A stretch of 64,000 bases of DNA, taken from assembly GCF_039555335.1 (NCBI RefSeq), contig NC_092646.1:26527780-26591779 (forward strand). Reading direction: 5' to 3'. Positions 21,123-34,459 of the stretch are shown here, one piece after another; position 1 is the first letter of the stretch, and every line of letters starts with the position of its first letter. The position numbers and the translations under genes were made by a program. Source of the stretch: Amphiura filiformis (Eukaryota > Echinodermata > Ophiuroidea > Amphilepidida > Amphiuridae). Below the pieces are notes generated by a model that saw only the letters and a list, made by a program, of their open reading frames with translations, did no database searches and was not told the DNA's origin.

Positions 21123-22494
21123 GGGGTCCCTTACTTGGGCAAATAGAGTTAAGTGTAATATTATATTAGACAAAATAAAGGAAACCGGAAACAGATTTGA
21201 TTGGTGAACTGGAATCGTGGTATTTATTCCATAATATTATCTCAATCGCTCATAAGCCAAATCCTCACACAATTTAACCATACTGCAGTATTTTATATTG
21301 TTAATTCTACACACTTCCGTTGCTGGGCACGCCAATCAATGGGGCCCAGCTTAACTATTTCATATTTATTCAAATAGATTTCATGCCACTCGCTTGTTTG
21401 TTTACACCTCATTCTCCAGTAAGCTGATCAAAAAGTAGAAACAAAATGGCTGCTTATTTTCATGCCTTGCGAGATTTGAAACCGCATGAGAAGAAAACAC
21501 GAAATGGAAAAAACAGTTAAAGCAATGTACATGTAAGCCTATATATGGATAGACAAAGGCATATATATCTAGTAATTTTTGTAAAGACCTATCAAAAAGT
21601 TGTTTCATTTCTCGGCATAGAAAATAAGTTAGCAAATCTGTTTCTACTTTTCACAGCATCTTTTGTTTATTGAATCACCCTATTCTGTACACAATAATAA
21701 AGAAAAAAATACAGTTTTTGTTTAAAATTCCACGAACAAAGCTTTAAGCCAAAGGGGAATGTATAAGGTGTATTGTTGACATTTGACAGGTATACAATTA
21801 TACGGCAAAGGGGTGTATCTAACATAAACGTTCCAAACATTAGCTGTAGGCTGTCACCTTCAAACATGATCGCTGTTCAGTAAGCTTAGCATAATGCCAA
21901 GTAAGTATTATTGTGGTCATCATCGGCTTGGTAGTATACAGTCCACAACTTCCCCCCTAATACTTTTTAAAATAAGTCGAAAAATATTTTACGAAATATA
22001 AAAATGTAAAAAGATATGTATAGCCCTATTTGTTTTACCCCTGTGGACCAATTTATAGTGTCACACATCATTACGTTCAGTCACAATGGTTAATTGTGTA
22101 AGAAAAGAGGCTGTTTTAAAAGTTGCACCTGGGTCCATAGCAGTCAGGTTTTCTTTAACAAACACATGAATAGGCCTGGCCTACTGTATTGTTTGAGATC
22201 TGACTCCTATAGACTCGGATAGCTACTTATATCTTTTTACAAGTTTGCATTTCATCAAATATTTTTCGATTTATTTAAAAAAGTATTTAGGGGGGAACTT
22301 AAGTTGCGGACCCTATATTATGATTATACGGGTATTGGGAAGGCGCATGGAATATATCAATGACTCAGCAGCACAAAGATGTATCTCCATTACCTGCTGT
22401 GTGTATCATTGCATGTGCTAAAATAAAGCAACATTTTACCCAATGGATAGTTCATGCCCTATGAGTGCATACACAATATATGAGTAAACTTCTT
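21123..22494. other. Intergenic, no gene seen
   Basis: Unique AT-rich DNA. An imperfect inverted pair (TTAGGGGGGAACTTAAGTTG near 22288 against CACAACTTCCCCCCTAATAC near 21944) suggests another decayed TIR element at about 21940-22310. Confidence 0.4.
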
Positions 22495-23470
22495 GAGCTA
22501 TTCCAGTTGAAATCCATACACCCTCTGTGGAAGACATGACCTTAATCTCCCACACAGGAGTAGGTTTCAAATTAGACTTCTCCGTAGTCCACTTGCCAAT
22601 TGTGCACTACTCTGGCTATTACATTTAAGCTTAAAACTCTGATTTAATTAATGAGTGCACAATTGATAGATTTTCACAACTGATCTTTTCAGTCACCGTC
22701 GCCTCTGTTTGTTAGCTTCCCAAGTGGACTACTGACTTTGCCTTGAGAGTTAGGCCAATTTCTGGCCTAACTAAAATTGGTGATGATGTAATGCATCTTT
22801 AAAAATGAATCTGGCTTGTGATTGGTCACCCAGATCTCGTTATTGTTTAAATCCTCCCGACGCTGCACTGGTACCATTATAACTATACATGGTACACAAC
22901 TATCTAGGGAATGCGGCGCTTTTGTGCTGGTGGATGAACGTATGCATCTAGCGCGTATTGTACCACCATGCTTAGTCTTGTGGTTAGATTTTATTGATAA
23001 ACAAGTATGATTGACAGTGTGTGAGTCCCGGGGTAAAGTTCTGCTTAAAAGTGAAAATCCATAGTCGGTTTTTCGGATAATAAACTGGCAGATTCTAAAA
23101 TTAGAATTGTTCAGTATTGAAGTGTCATTATAATTATGCCATTATGATATGTTGCATAATATAAGCCTACGTAGGGCCTATACTTTACTTTTACTGTCAC
23201 AAATATAATTATATAGCCTAAACTTTTTCATAACCATTTTATACTAGTATTTTGATGTAGGCCTACTAAATATCAGTATAATTTCGAGTTCAACTGAATG
23301 CGTTCATCATGATTAATAACATTTTTATTTATCAAAAATCGACTATGGCATAGTCTAGTTTCAAATGGAATCACCCATTCAGGTAGCCCCATTTGTAATT
23401 CACACTCCCTGTGGGATATTAAGGTCATGTCTTCCATATAGGATATATGGATTTCAACTGGAATAGTCCA
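22495..23470. repeat. Main palindromic MITE, split by an insertion
   Basis: The left half is 22495-22572 (GAGCTATTCCAGTTGAAATC, then the CTTAATCTCCCACACAGG core). The right half is 23358-23470, ending GGATTTCAACTGGAATAGTC. Together they make one complete copy. Confidence 0.85.
22573..23357. mobile_element. 785-bp TIR element nested in the MITE, 9-bp target duplication
   Basis: The ends TAGACTTCTCCGTAGTCC and CGACTATGGCATAGTCTA are inverted. GTTTCAAAT is duplicated exactly at 22564-22572 and 23358-23366. A second inverted pair, GTAGTCCACTTG and CAAGTGGACTAC, lies in the left part (22583 and ~22719). No transposase frame is seen. The 9-bp duplication fits Mutator-like elements. Confidence 0.85.
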
Positions 23471-23899
23471 TTCTTGTCACAGGCAATCATACACACAGAC
23501 ACTAACAGAGATAAGACTTTCTTCCGCAGAACCATCAAATTATATGACTTGTGGCACCACATGTAATGAAACATGGAATACGCTTTGCTTTTTCACCCAA
23601 TCCTAGCAACCCTCACCATATTTTACAATCCAAGTTTATTCCTATAGGACCAAGTGTAATTACCAATTGAGTGTATATTAGTGATGATAACAAAAACACC
23701 TCAATCCTTTTAGTACTACCTTTCTTATCTAGAGACGACTCAACAAATGGACCTTGACTAGTAAATCCTAGGTCCTGGGTAAATTGTCAGTGCCAGACAG
23801 GGAGATAATTTGCCTGTTACTGCTTACCATGACACTGAGCGAACAAAAAGTATGTTCACCTGATTTGGCACAATGTTGTGACTTCTGAAATAGATGAGT
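23471..23899. other. Intergenic, no gene seen
   Basis: Unique sequence with no recognised feature. Confidence 0.4.
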
Positions 23900-24120
23900 C
23901 TGCAATTTTCAGCACAAGATGACCTAAAATCCATTTTACAATTCAATATTGATATAAACAGGTCGGCGACAAGAACTGTGCTTAAAAGGAGATTTAGTTT
24001 GTGGAGGGCATCAGAGCATCAATTTCCAGCATCAGATGACCTAAAACCATTTTATATTTTAATATTGATAAACAGGTCGGCGACAAGAACCGTGCCAAAA
24101 GAATGTATATTGTTTGGAGA
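23900..24120. repeat. Two-copy tandem duplication, ~125-bp unit
   Basis: TTTCAGCAC/TTCCAGCATC, AGATGACCTAAAA and AACAGGTCGGCGACAAGAAC recur in order. The apparent repeat peptide in the overlapping frame is a by-product. Confidence 0.75.
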
Positions 24121-24780
24121 GCCAATGTACTAATACACCCTTCTGCCGTAAATAGAACATGGGATTGCATTTGCAAATTTGCCCTAGCATGCAGTTTAAC
24201 ACTAAAATGGCACACACATAATACAATAATCAGTGTATTGTCAACCGTCTTAACAGATCAACTCATCATCTGCAAAGTCCTTGGCAATATTTTTTGTTAA
24301 GATGTCAGTATCACAATAATCATCATCATCACAAGTTACTAAGTATTCAAAATAAAAAGTCCAGCCTATTTCCTCGATAGGCTTCAGTCGTTGTCATTAA
24401 GTACGTAAACATACAATTGCCACACGATGGCGCTTTTGCAGCACGTTATCAGTTACAGTTAAGTTACAGACACAAGCAATTAGTCACACAGTTATAGTAT
24501 CTAGAAGTCAATCAAAATGACAACAAAATAATCTTGGGTATTACAATGAAAATAAAATTGATAAAACTAGTTCCTATCCAACAATTATCATAGTTTTTAA
24601 ACCATGTCTATATTTTTACTTGGTTTGAAAGGCAACCAACTTAAGGCAAAGGAACCAATGTTTTAATAATCTAATGGGTGTAGCTACACAGCACCTTTGT
24701 TTCGAACCAGTCTAAAGCAGACCTTCAACAGGGACAAGGCTTGAGTTTTTATGGAGTGATTGATGGAGTCCTTTTACTCG

Positions 24781-24884
24781 GAGAGTACTTCATTGCTCTC
24801 CTTTATGTTGCTGACAATGCCATTTCCTAAAATGCTCACTGTTATCTCCTCAGGAGACCGAGGAGAGTACTTCATTGCTCTCCT
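24781..24884. repeat. Direct repeats GAGAGTACTTCATTGCTCTC
   Basis: Exact 22-base copies at 24781-24802 and 24863-24884; a GTTGCTGACAATG unit is also repeated nearby. A local duplication. Confidence 0.75.
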
Positions 24885-25125
24885 CAGGAGATTAATTGAT
24901 TACTCTCCTGTTGCTGACAATGTATAATTTCCAATGTCCTTCATGCAGCTCATAACACTCTTTCTAGTGAGTAGTATGACACATATCTCCCAAATTTTCA
25001 AAACTCAAACCTTATCATAAGTAATTAATATATTACACTGACAGCAGATACAGTTGATAAGACTGGAAAATGCAATACACAATACAAGCTAGAGTATTGG
25101 GCACATTATTTCATTGTACTTACTG
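24885..25125. other. Intergenic, no gene seen
   Basis: Unique AT-rich DNA. Confidence 0.35.
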
Positions 25126-25384
25126 CTATCTGTGATGGCAACTTTCTGTGTATTTTGTTGATTCACTAAAGCACTGTGTAGTTACTGTAGGGGTTGAATT
25201 CCTCGAGGCAGTTTGTAACATTTTCACCTGATGTGGTAGTGATGTCAGTGCACATTTTTTTGGGTGCAGCTTGAAACCACTGGTGACATGCGCAACGCTT
25301 AAAAACACTGCATAGATGCGTGTATGAAACAGCTGCCTCAGCATGTTACTGCCACATCGGGTGTAAAATGGTATAGACGTCACT
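25126..25384. repeat. Degenerate inverted-repeat element
   Basis: CATTTTCACCTGATGTGGTAG near 25209 pairs with CTGCCACATCGGGTGTAAAATG near 25350. The outer boundaries are unclear. Confidence 0.45.
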
Positions 25385-25401
25385 CATATGTTCATGCAAA
25401 C

Positions 25402-25651
25402 TGGGCTATTCCATTTGAAAACCAAACTCCCCTCTGAGGATGAATTTGAACCAAATCTGTTTCAGATCCAATCATTTTCATCCTAAAAACAGGTGCCAAA
25501 CAATGTTGAAAATCCTACTGGACTTCGTGGCTTTTCAGTCTGCTGCTGATTTTTTTTTACATTGTAATGTGTCAAAATCTTCACCTAGATTGACCATATT
25601 GTTTAACTGGAATTAAACCGGTAGCAGTGGGAGTATGGATTTCAAGTGGAA
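25402..25651. repeat. Diverged copy of the palindromic MITE
   Basis: Outer ends GGGCTATTCCATTTGAAAAC and GTATGGATTTCAAGTGGAAT remain; the interior is unrelated or decayed. Confidence 0.6.
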
Positions 25652-26486
25652 TATCCTTTGTTAACAGAGAACATGAACCACTAGCCTTGATGTGACTACA
25701 CATTGCCAAACAATTAACAAACATTTATCGATGTCAAACGTTTTGATTTACTTACACAAAATGTTGACATATTGGAGACATCACTATATGTTTGTGAAAC
25801 GTTTGGCGAAAGCAGCCAAGTACCTCGAGGATGTTACACATTGCAACAATTACAGCACTTTCAATTTAATGTATGTAACATTATGCCATTTTCATCAAAT
25901 TCCTGAATAAAGTTATTTACTCTAAAATGCTAGACCAATGTTCCATTCGCTTTATTTTCTTTTAATGTAATCAACGACACTCAAAAATTGAGGATTCCCA
26001 AAATATCAAGGTCCAAATGAGTAAGGTGACAAAGCAAAGATGACATTTTTAAAGAAAGAAATCCCTTATTTCAGTACAGGTTAAAAGTTAGAACATTTTA
26101 GTACACTTTTTGTGACATCCTAATTTTGGAATTTTTTTTAAATTTCCTGGACGTGCTGTCAGTTGTGACAATGTGTTGTTCGGTTATAACATGTTTAGAA
26201 CTTGGAAATTAAATATTCAACATTTAAAATAATTGTTAACAACAATAACAAGTTACTCGATATTAAATAATAAATTAAAACAAATGGTACATATGCATTT
26301 CACATCAAAATGCACCGATGACAGGCGACCAAATTTAACAACAAAAATACATTTGCAATAATAAATCAAATTACACAAGTAAAATTGTTTATAGTCATTT
26401 GACACATCAAAAATCATCTTGGCAATCAAGATAACAAATTAGGTCAAAAAATGGGTCCAACTTTAAAGACTGATTTTCACTTATTG
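25652..26486. other. Intergenic, no gene seen
   Basis: AT-rich unique sequence. Confidence 0.4.
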
Positions 26487-26720
26487 GGTAGCATACATGA
26501 TGTGACACAGCCTTTACATTGTCGTATATGTATGCAATTTAAATCTCGTCAAATATTTGTGTTTTTTCGTTGGCATAATGTGACATGGCTTTTGCGTCAT
26601 ATATGCGCTTTTAAATCTCGTCAAATACTCCGCATAATGTGACGCAGTCTTTGCGTCATATATGCAATTTTAAATCTCGTCAAATACTTCTGTATTTCAT
26701 CAGCATACTGTGATATAAAT
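26487..26720. repeat. Three-copy tandem repeat, ~60-85-bp units
   Basis: GCATAATGTGAC...TTGCGTCATATATGC...TTTTAAATCTCGTCAAATA occurs three times with variable length. Confidence 0.75.
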
Positions 26721-27063
26721 GAGTCTGCAGTCAAACTGTTCAAAGTCAAAGTACATATCGTTATGAATTCGGCAGAGACGAATAAGTTCACTACAAACCA
26801 TCTGTATTTAACACGTGAAGTGCGTCAAGCGATTTGATTTTTTTCTCAGTAAAACACTGTTTTTACCGTGAGGGCGGTTCATACTTTGATTCTACTCGCC
26901 ACTATGCCGTAATCACCACGATATGCCGCATACAATTCCACCACTCAAATTCTGGTGAAATAAATCGTAAATATTGTTAAGCCGTCAGCACCATGTATGC
27001 CCCATGAACATCAACCTTTAAATTGTCAAATTGCCAAATTTTGTTACAATACCAAAGTCCTGT

Positions 27064-27103
27064 CTATATATATATGTCTATATATATATATATATATATA
27101 TAG
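27064..27103. repeat. TA microsatellite
   Basis: Alternating TA over about 40 bases, interrupted once by GTC. Confidence 0.9.
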
Positions 27104-27311
27104 TGATACAGTCTACAAAGTGACGTATTGTTTTAAGTACATGTACATACTTTGTGCATTTCCTGATTTTGGCGTTGATTTGTCTTTTTCATATCTAAAT
27201 TTGAGGTAATTACTAAAAAATTTTCGAGGTATAATGTAGTTCATTGTACATTTCATGCATTTTGAGCTCTTTTCCTTACATAAAATGATTTGTACATGAT
27301 ACTGGCTCAGT

Positions 27312-27487
27312 AGGCTAATCCAGTTGAAATCCATACAACCCCTAAGGAAGACATGTCCTTAACCTCCTGCACAGGGTGTCGATTTTCAAAAATTCAAATG
27401 ACGCCATTGAAAATCTACACTCCCTGTGTGGGAGATTAAGGTTATGTCTTCCATAGGGGATGTATGGATTTCAACTGGATTAACCCA
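27312..27487. repeat. Main palindromic MITE, complete copy
   Basis: GGCTAATCCAGTTGAAATCC to GGATTTCAACTGGATTAACC; both half-site cores are present. Confidence 0.85.
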
Positions 27488-28161
27488 TTTTCACACAAGA
27501 AGTCAACCTATGTCTTGGATTACAGGATATCGCAACACTATTTTCTTATTGAAAAAGAATTCTGCTAACACCAGTCACTAGTGACAAGCAATTGAAATAA
27601 ATAAGGAAACTTTTTCTCCATGTAAATTTTTTCTGTTTTTTTCTGCTGCTTTAGAAAGAACGATCGATGTAAACGATCAAATTCAATCAGCAGCAAACTT
27701 TTGTGGTCCTAATGAAAATGAGAGGCCCAAGTACAAATTAATCTCATGGTTGCTATGCCTTTTCATAGTTTAAATATCTACCACTAGGACTCAAGAATTT
27801 TGAAGGCTCTACAAACAGAACTCCAAAACAGTTCCATGTTCTGTTACAGTTCTTCTCATTCATATTTATTAATATGTGAATCCTGTGTTTCTCTTCCGGA
27901 AATCAGTTTGACCAAATTTCTTTCCCACAACACAATACATGGGTTCTAAAAGCGAGTCCATTAGCACCCCACACACGTGATCAGCAGAGTACGCAATCCC
28001 ATGCGATGTTCATTTTGGGTTGTTCTAGGATACGCAATGACGGTAATTTTGGTCAAACTGATTTTAGGTAAAGAAACCTGGGATCCCTATTTTCGAAAAA
28101 TACCTGCTTGATTTCTCAGGATGGTCTTGATGTTAATTTGTTTATCTGTAATCCAACATAT
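27488..28161. other. Intergenic, no gene seen
   Basis: Unique sequence with no recognised feature. Confidence 0.4.
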
Positions 28162-28358
28162 GGGCTATTCCAGTTAAAACCCAGTTAAAACCCATACACC
28201 CCCTATGGAAGACATAGCCTTAATCTTCCACACAGGGGGTGTGAATATCAAATGGGATTACCTGAATAGGTGACTCTATATGAAATCTACACTCCCTATG
28301 CAGAAGATTAAGGTCATGTCTTTCATAGGGGGTGTATGGATTTCAACTGGAATAGCCC
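28162..28358. repeat. Main palindromic MITE, complete copy
   Basis: GGGCTATTCCAGTTAAAACC with a short internal duplication of CAGTTAAAACC near the left end, then both cores and GGATTTCAACTGGAATAGCC. Confidence 0.9.
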
Positions 28359-28525
28359 TTTTAACACAGATTGTCTTCTTTTGTAAATATGAGCCATTGT
28401 TCACCAAAATTAATGTAATATTGTGACGAAACTAGTCACAAAGAGCAAAATATTTACATGTTAGTTACACATCATAATATTAAATGATTTATCAATTTTT
28501 TGCCCTGAATGACTAGTCTCAATTT

Positions 28526-28936
28526 CCAGTCACTGTCTTTCAAGATGAGTCTGCATCTCACAGGGGAGAACTACTTAAAGAACATGAAATCACATGAAGT
28601 TCAGAAGAGCTGTTTAAAGCACTTCTGAATCTCACAAGATTTTAAAAACTATTATAAAACTCATGCAGTTTCAAAGAGCTGTATCTCACACAGCTACTTC
28701 AGCAACACCAGCCTGATTTTAGCAAGATCATGAATGTCACCTTCCTAAATTGCACGAAGTTAATGCAAGTGTTTTAAAACACTTCTGAATCTTTCAATGT
28801 TTAGAAGATATTTTATCAATTCAACAAGATGGTGTTTTAAATATTACATCAGGTGTTAAATTCATCACCCTCAGAAACCAATCAAGGTGAGCTTCTTCAA
28901 GTACTCACCCTTCCTCATCTAAAAGACAGTGACTGT
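28526..28936. mobile_element. 410-bp TIR element, CAGTCACTGTCTTT ends
   Basis: CCAGTCACTGTCTTTCAAGA at the left is matched by the inverse of CTCATCTAAAAGACAGTGAC at the right. The interior repeats CACTTCTGAATCTYWCA and similar blocks and is non-coding. Confidence 0.65.
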
Positions 28937-29499
28937 ATTTCATAAACCAATTTAACAGATTGAATGTGGTCGTGACATGCAGTGGCAAGCACTTTGCATC
29001 CGTACCGTCTGTTATGTGTGCTGCGTCAAAATCATGTGAGTGAGTATGTCAGTTAGGTACAAAACCAGATTCTTCTCCTTGTGCATGTCCCACCATGCAT
29101 GTACTATGAGGTACCAGACACGGCCACCTTCATATAAGGTATGGTCAAACCTTAGGGGTGCATCCAGAAGTGCCCATTTCTTCAAATAACTGCAAAGTAC
29201 TCACATGCATGAAGAGAACCCATGTTGATACAATGTAGTTCTCTAATGTAGTTTTACACCTTAAGTCCTCAGCAGTTAAGTATTCAAATCAACTGACTTC
29301 AGACTACACCCCTTTGCAACATCCATATTAAGTAAGAATCTGGTCGCATACTTTTACAATGATGTCCACGTACGTTATATCAACTGTACAATATTATGAG
29401 AAAACAGGTCCACATATCATGAAAGGTACAAACACTGTTTAGTCTTTATACTACACTAGCTTGGTAATAAATTAATTCTAGCATGAGTAAATTATCATT
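28937..29499. other. Intergenic, no gene seen
   Basis: Unique sequence with no recognised feature. Confidence 0.4.
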
Positions 29500-29800
29500 G
29501 AGGGTTTTGTCAACACAACCAATCTTGTTGATATGTATTCCTGATCTGGCTCTTGGGTGCGAGAAAGTGCAACACAATGTTCACCTCGACTTCGGTAGCG
29601 ACATTGGTGCTTCTATGCAGTTGCACCGGAAGCATACAAACAAACCACCATTGAACATGCGTATCATAGTCTGTATACGCTGTGCTGGATAAAATTAGCA
29701 CACTCGATGTGATACTGCAACCAGCGAAATAAGCATCTTCGTTACTACCCAACTTGGAAGTGAAACACATTGTAGAGCTTTCTATTTGATGACTTGAACT
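29500..29800. repeat. Degenerate repeat shared with 34460-34720
   Basis: Blocks such as GCGAAATAAGCATCTTCGTT here match GTGAAATATGCACCTTCGTT at 34577, with further similarity on both sides. Inverted motifs suggest a decayed TIR element. Confidence 0.55.
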
Positions 29801-30687
29801 ATTAATTGATAGATCTGCATATGTTGTGTTCACATGGAGCCTGAAAGTTTCAGAGTTTCAGAAGAATATTGCAGTCTCAAAACAATTTGAGCAGAGTTCA
29901 CCGAATTGAAACTCGGGAGATTTATGCCGGGTGGACACAATTTGTTTCACTTAGGGTGTCTGTGCAGCCAATTTTGTGACACATGTGTTTTCATATGCAC
30001 TAGGGCCTGAGAATGCTATTCAGTTCTAGCGGCTTTGAGTGCGCACAAACAGCTTGGGTTTCAACCTGGAGTGGTAAAACACTTTGAATGTTTCAAGTCT
30101 GTCTGAACACCACTATTAAAGAACAACTGTGAAAAGGGTTTCAAACCCACCCAAGTCTTGAACCAGAAAATGTATCATCTTCATATGAACAGATTATCAT
30201 CTCCTTACAAAACATGGTGTAAGTTGAACACTGTAACCTGTTTTTTTCTTCTCTTGTGACCGAGCCAGCATCAATGAATGTGAAAACCAATGATTTCATA
30301 GTTTGGTATAGTAACACATATTGCTAATCTGGTTGGAGTGCTTAAAATGTTAGTTCACAATACACTGGTCACATTGGTTAATTTGGCAAAACCATCAATG
30401 ATATCAGTTGCATGAACTAGAAACAAGCTGGACTGATGAGAACACTTCCAATTGGAAATATATGACTGAGAATATTACAACTTCCACCTACACACATTCT
30501 CAACTAAGGCTTGATTTCACAACTTCATACAACCCATTTCAAAACTCCCTAACCTGGTGAGCAGGAGTTACTATGTACTCAAGATTAATAGTATAATTAC
30601 AACTATTCTTTCTTTTGAGTTGCCCAAGCTTCCTTGACATCTCAGTTGGGAACAGTATCGGTTATACTTTATTTCACCTCAGTTTTG
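29801..30687. other. Intergenic, no gene seen
   Basis: Unique sequence with no recognised feature. Confidence 0.4.
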
Positions 30688-30842
30688 CTACACCCCCTAT
30701 GGAAGACATGACCTTAATCTTCCACACAGGGGTGTAAATACAGAGTCATCCATTCAGATAACCCCATTTTAAATTCACACTCCCTATGTGGAAGATTAAG
30801 GTCATATTGCCCATAGGGGGTGTATGGATTTCAAATGGTCCA
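30688..30842. repeat. Main palindromic MITE, left end trimmed
   Basis: Both cores (GACCTTAATCTTCCACACAG and its inverse) remain; the left outer GGGCTATTCCAGTTG segment is missing. Confidence 0.8.
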
Positions 30843-31731
30843 CTTACAACACATCATGAGCCCTTTAACCCACTGTAAGTCCATTGTAACTATAACATTA
30901 TATCCTATGGTGCGTTTGGGACTTACGGTGGTGGGTTTATGATTTGGGACGAGTTGCAACTATTAGGGTGTCGACTGTAGAAAACAAGTTCAAAAAAAAA
31001 AAATTCAAATTCAAAAAATTTCAGAATTGTAAATTTTTATGACCATATTTGGAATAAACATGAAAAATGCATTAAAATGAGTACAAACAAGCCTAGTATT
31101 GATTCAGTGAGTTTTAAGATAGCTCTTGATATTTTGAGAAACTTGGGACTTTTTATGTTGAAGCCTATGGCTAGCACACAGAGCATTTAAGCTGTGTTGT
31201 AAGCATTTGTGAAATCAGCCCCAACAGCAAGGATGTCCAGCTTGTTTCTAGTCCAAACTCTTAGGTTACATATTACTTTCCCTGCAATTGAAAAGTGGAA
31301 GCTTTATATTACTACTGGGAATAAGCTAGAGCAAGAACTAATATACCTGGATAACCAACAGATTCATATTCTGAGAAATTCTTTACCCATTCTACACCAT
31401 TTTATGTTGTATGGGTGTGTTTGGAAGTGCACTTCATTAAGAGGTTGTGATTTTTCACACCAAAGTTTACTTTAACATAATAGTAATCAATTCAAATCAC
31501 TCTAATGTGATTTTTTTTCAATGATTTGCCGCGCATAAATGTAGTAAGCCCTTGTCACAAGAAATCGCAAACTCTCAATTAGAACAAATGGATTTATATG
31601 TCTCAAGATATCTGATGACAAACTTTCGGTGAAACAGAGATATAAACCAAATAGCTGTTGATGGTCTTCCAAAGGCTTCATAATAAATGATTTGCTTAAT
31701 CAACTGGTTTTCCAATGAGACTCGCTAAGAT
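30843..31731. other. Intergenic, no gene seen
   Basis: Unique sequence. An 88-codon open frame near 31209-31475 has no recognisable motif or splice context. Confidence 0.4.
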
Positions 31732-32071
31732 CCTAGCGAACACAAAAATGTTTTTAAAATGTTATAAATGTGTTATAAACTTGTTTTGATGCTTTAATAC
31801 CATTTAAATGTTGGGTCATATAAAAGTCATGAAAACATTTTTTAATGTTTTATATGAAAAAAACACTGTAACAATTAAAATGTTACTGCACAATAGTTTT
31901 TGGCAAACATTTTTGCAAAATATTTTGTCAACACTTAATAACAATAACATTATATCATAATGTTTTGCATTAAGTTTTCATGAATGTTTTCTGAATGTTA
32001 TTAAAGCATTTTATACCCTTTATATAACCCAACATTTGAACATTTTCTGTAAAACATTTTGTGTTTGCTGG
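31732..32071. mobile_element. MITE with CCAGCAAACACAAAA ends, second copy
   Basis: CCTAGCGAACACAAAAATG at the left and CATTTTGTGTTTGCTGG at the right; internal blocks match the copy at 20786-21122. Confidence 0.8.
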
Positions 32072-32638
32072 TATATTGAATTAAATCAGAGAAATGAGAA
32101 AAAGTAGCAGAACTAGAACCGATCATCTTAAGTGATCCAGCCTCTACCAAGGTAGGTGAAAGATACAGGGCTTTATCAAACATTCATTTCATCCTCATAG
32201 AGTTGTAGAATTAAGGTGCAACAATTATTTTACTTTGAGATCATAATGTACATATTTCAATTATCATGTTTCAAGATTTAAATCGATTTTCAGATTCTGT
32301 TTTTTGTGGACTAGTGAACTTACTTCAACATTGTGACATACAAATCCATAATGTAGATGGGAGGCTACTTATAAAATACTTTGGTGTACTGTTGGGGTCA
32401 ATATTATGGCAAATATCCTTGTAATACTGCTCATATTTCAGCATATTCTTGTACAAGATTTTTAATGACAAGAAACATCATGCTGACCTCATTGAACATG
32501 TAAATACTCACAAATTTCATTTCTTCCATGAGCCCCCTTTAAAAACATAATTAATGTTGATGATATACAGGTATAATCAGAGTACATAGAGTGTGATCAA
32601 TTTCTCTAGCAAATCTGTTGGATATCCAGATATATAAA

Positions 32639-33190
32639 ATATACTCCTGTACAAAAAATATGTGTCATTCATATTTGACATATCTAATCTTGCATACTAG
32701 GTCTAGATTTCAGCCAGGCTGTCACCACATCATACTGGTGGTTTGAGGGTATGAATACAATGGAGCCCAATAAAGCTAAATGAAAGTCAGCACTGCTTAT
32801 ATCTGACAAGAGTTGGACAGAGTACCTGTCACCACTAAGTGCTTCAAAAATGACATGGTAACAAGTCTGACTGAAACAGAAGACATTGCCATGTTTTTCT
32901 TGTGACTTCCATTTTAAATTTTTGCATCAGTCTTCGACAAATATTATTTATATTGTGTGTTAACTTAGTTAAGTGCTAGAATACAACAATCTACTGGCTC
33001 AGATGGTAGAGCACTTGCCTGGAAACCCACAGGTCCTGAGTTTGATTCTTGATGGTCAGCAGACTAAGCAAAGGTGATCAGTTTGTATTTGGTGACCGGT
33101 GATGAACAATTATTTTATATTAGTTGGTGACCGTTAATGACAATTACTTCTTTTAGGGCTTCTAAAAACCTTTTTTTGTACAGGAGTATA
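32639..33190. repeat. Possible TIR element carrying a tRNA-like sequence
   Basis: ATACTCCTGTACAAAAAA at 32639 is inverted at about 33172-33190. No target duplication is clear, so the ends may be coincidental remnants. Confidence 0.4.
32993..33062 (+). repeat. tRNA-like sequence, probable SINE head
   Basis: A-box-like TGGCTCAGATGGTAGAGC and B-box-like GAGTTTGATTC are spaced as in tRNAs. Stems are imperfect, so not a functional tRNA. Confidence 0.6.
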
Positions 33191-34459
33191 CACATTATGT
33201 GCAGAACACAGGGGGCAAGTTATAAACGTGTCCAGGTAACAAAGCCAATTCCAGCTGCTCAGAGTGTGACCCCATATGAGACCAGAAGCAGGTATTACAA
33301 TATGAGATCAATTGCTTTATAAAAGATATCCCATGTGAGAACTGGAAGTGTTACATGAGTATCATACGAGTCTGTGAACATATGTGACTCAATCTGATCC
33401 ACTCAGGCCAAAGTCAGAAATTTTGAAAATTGAGTTACTACCATTACTAACTTGCTCAGTACACTTACTGATTTTGAATCCCCAGGTCTCTTGAATACTT
33501 TGTTGCAAAGTTATGAACCTTTTATATGTCCATTTTCTTATGTTTTTTTATTCTGTTTTCTCCTCACTTTTTGCCTATCTTAGTTTCATTATTGCCGATT
33601 TTAGCCTGTTTAGCCTGATTGGATTAAATATGGTCACGTATGCAAGGATACCCTTACAGAAACCAGTAATAAAATTTCTCTTCATTTCCCTGATCATTTC
33701 CCCCAATTTCATGTTTCACTTTTGAGAAAAATACATCCTGGCACTATATACGAGATTCTCTAGCTGAATATGATACCCTATACAAGACCTCTGGAGGCTC
33801 TTGTGCAAGTCTCGGACCAAAGCTGGTCTCGTCTTTTATGGAAGACGCTTTGTTACCTGACTAGTATATCAAGTGACCCCCTGTGGTGCAGAACAGCATA
33901 GTTTTAAATCTATAACTACATATTATACACATGTTTGCATTATTGGTGACTTTTAAGTTTAAAACGTATCCCCAAATACCATACTACATTGTTGTACTAC
34001 TGCAATTTCAAGAAGAGAGGATTTTTTTTTTATTAATCACATTTTTCATCATCACCATTTTACCCTATAGACAAGTTACCATGGAAACGGTGATGAATGG
34101 GCAAGAACACCTGTTTCTATAAGTTGAATGAATATAAATTTTGGCATACAATTAGTGAGAGGGATTATTATTATTATCATTATAATTATTATACAGCGTG
34201 ACAAATACTTATAAACATATAACTTAAGGATGTTTTTTTTTTGTTTTGTTTTTCGCAAGAATATGTACACCATCCATTTCGTTTACGATAAAAATACAGA
34301 CGACTAAAATTTTATGGATAAAGTATACTTTACATCTCATCATGGTAATCTATGGTCAGTTTTGATAATATGGAGTATAGGTAATTATTTTGATCTAAAG
34401 ACATGGTGTTTGACACAGAGTTAGCTCAATAGATAAAGTGCTATTACTTAGTTCAACTT
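33191..34459. other. Intergenic, no gene seen
   Basis: Unique AT-rich sequence with a TTA-rich microsatellite near 34163-34192. Confidence 0.4.
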
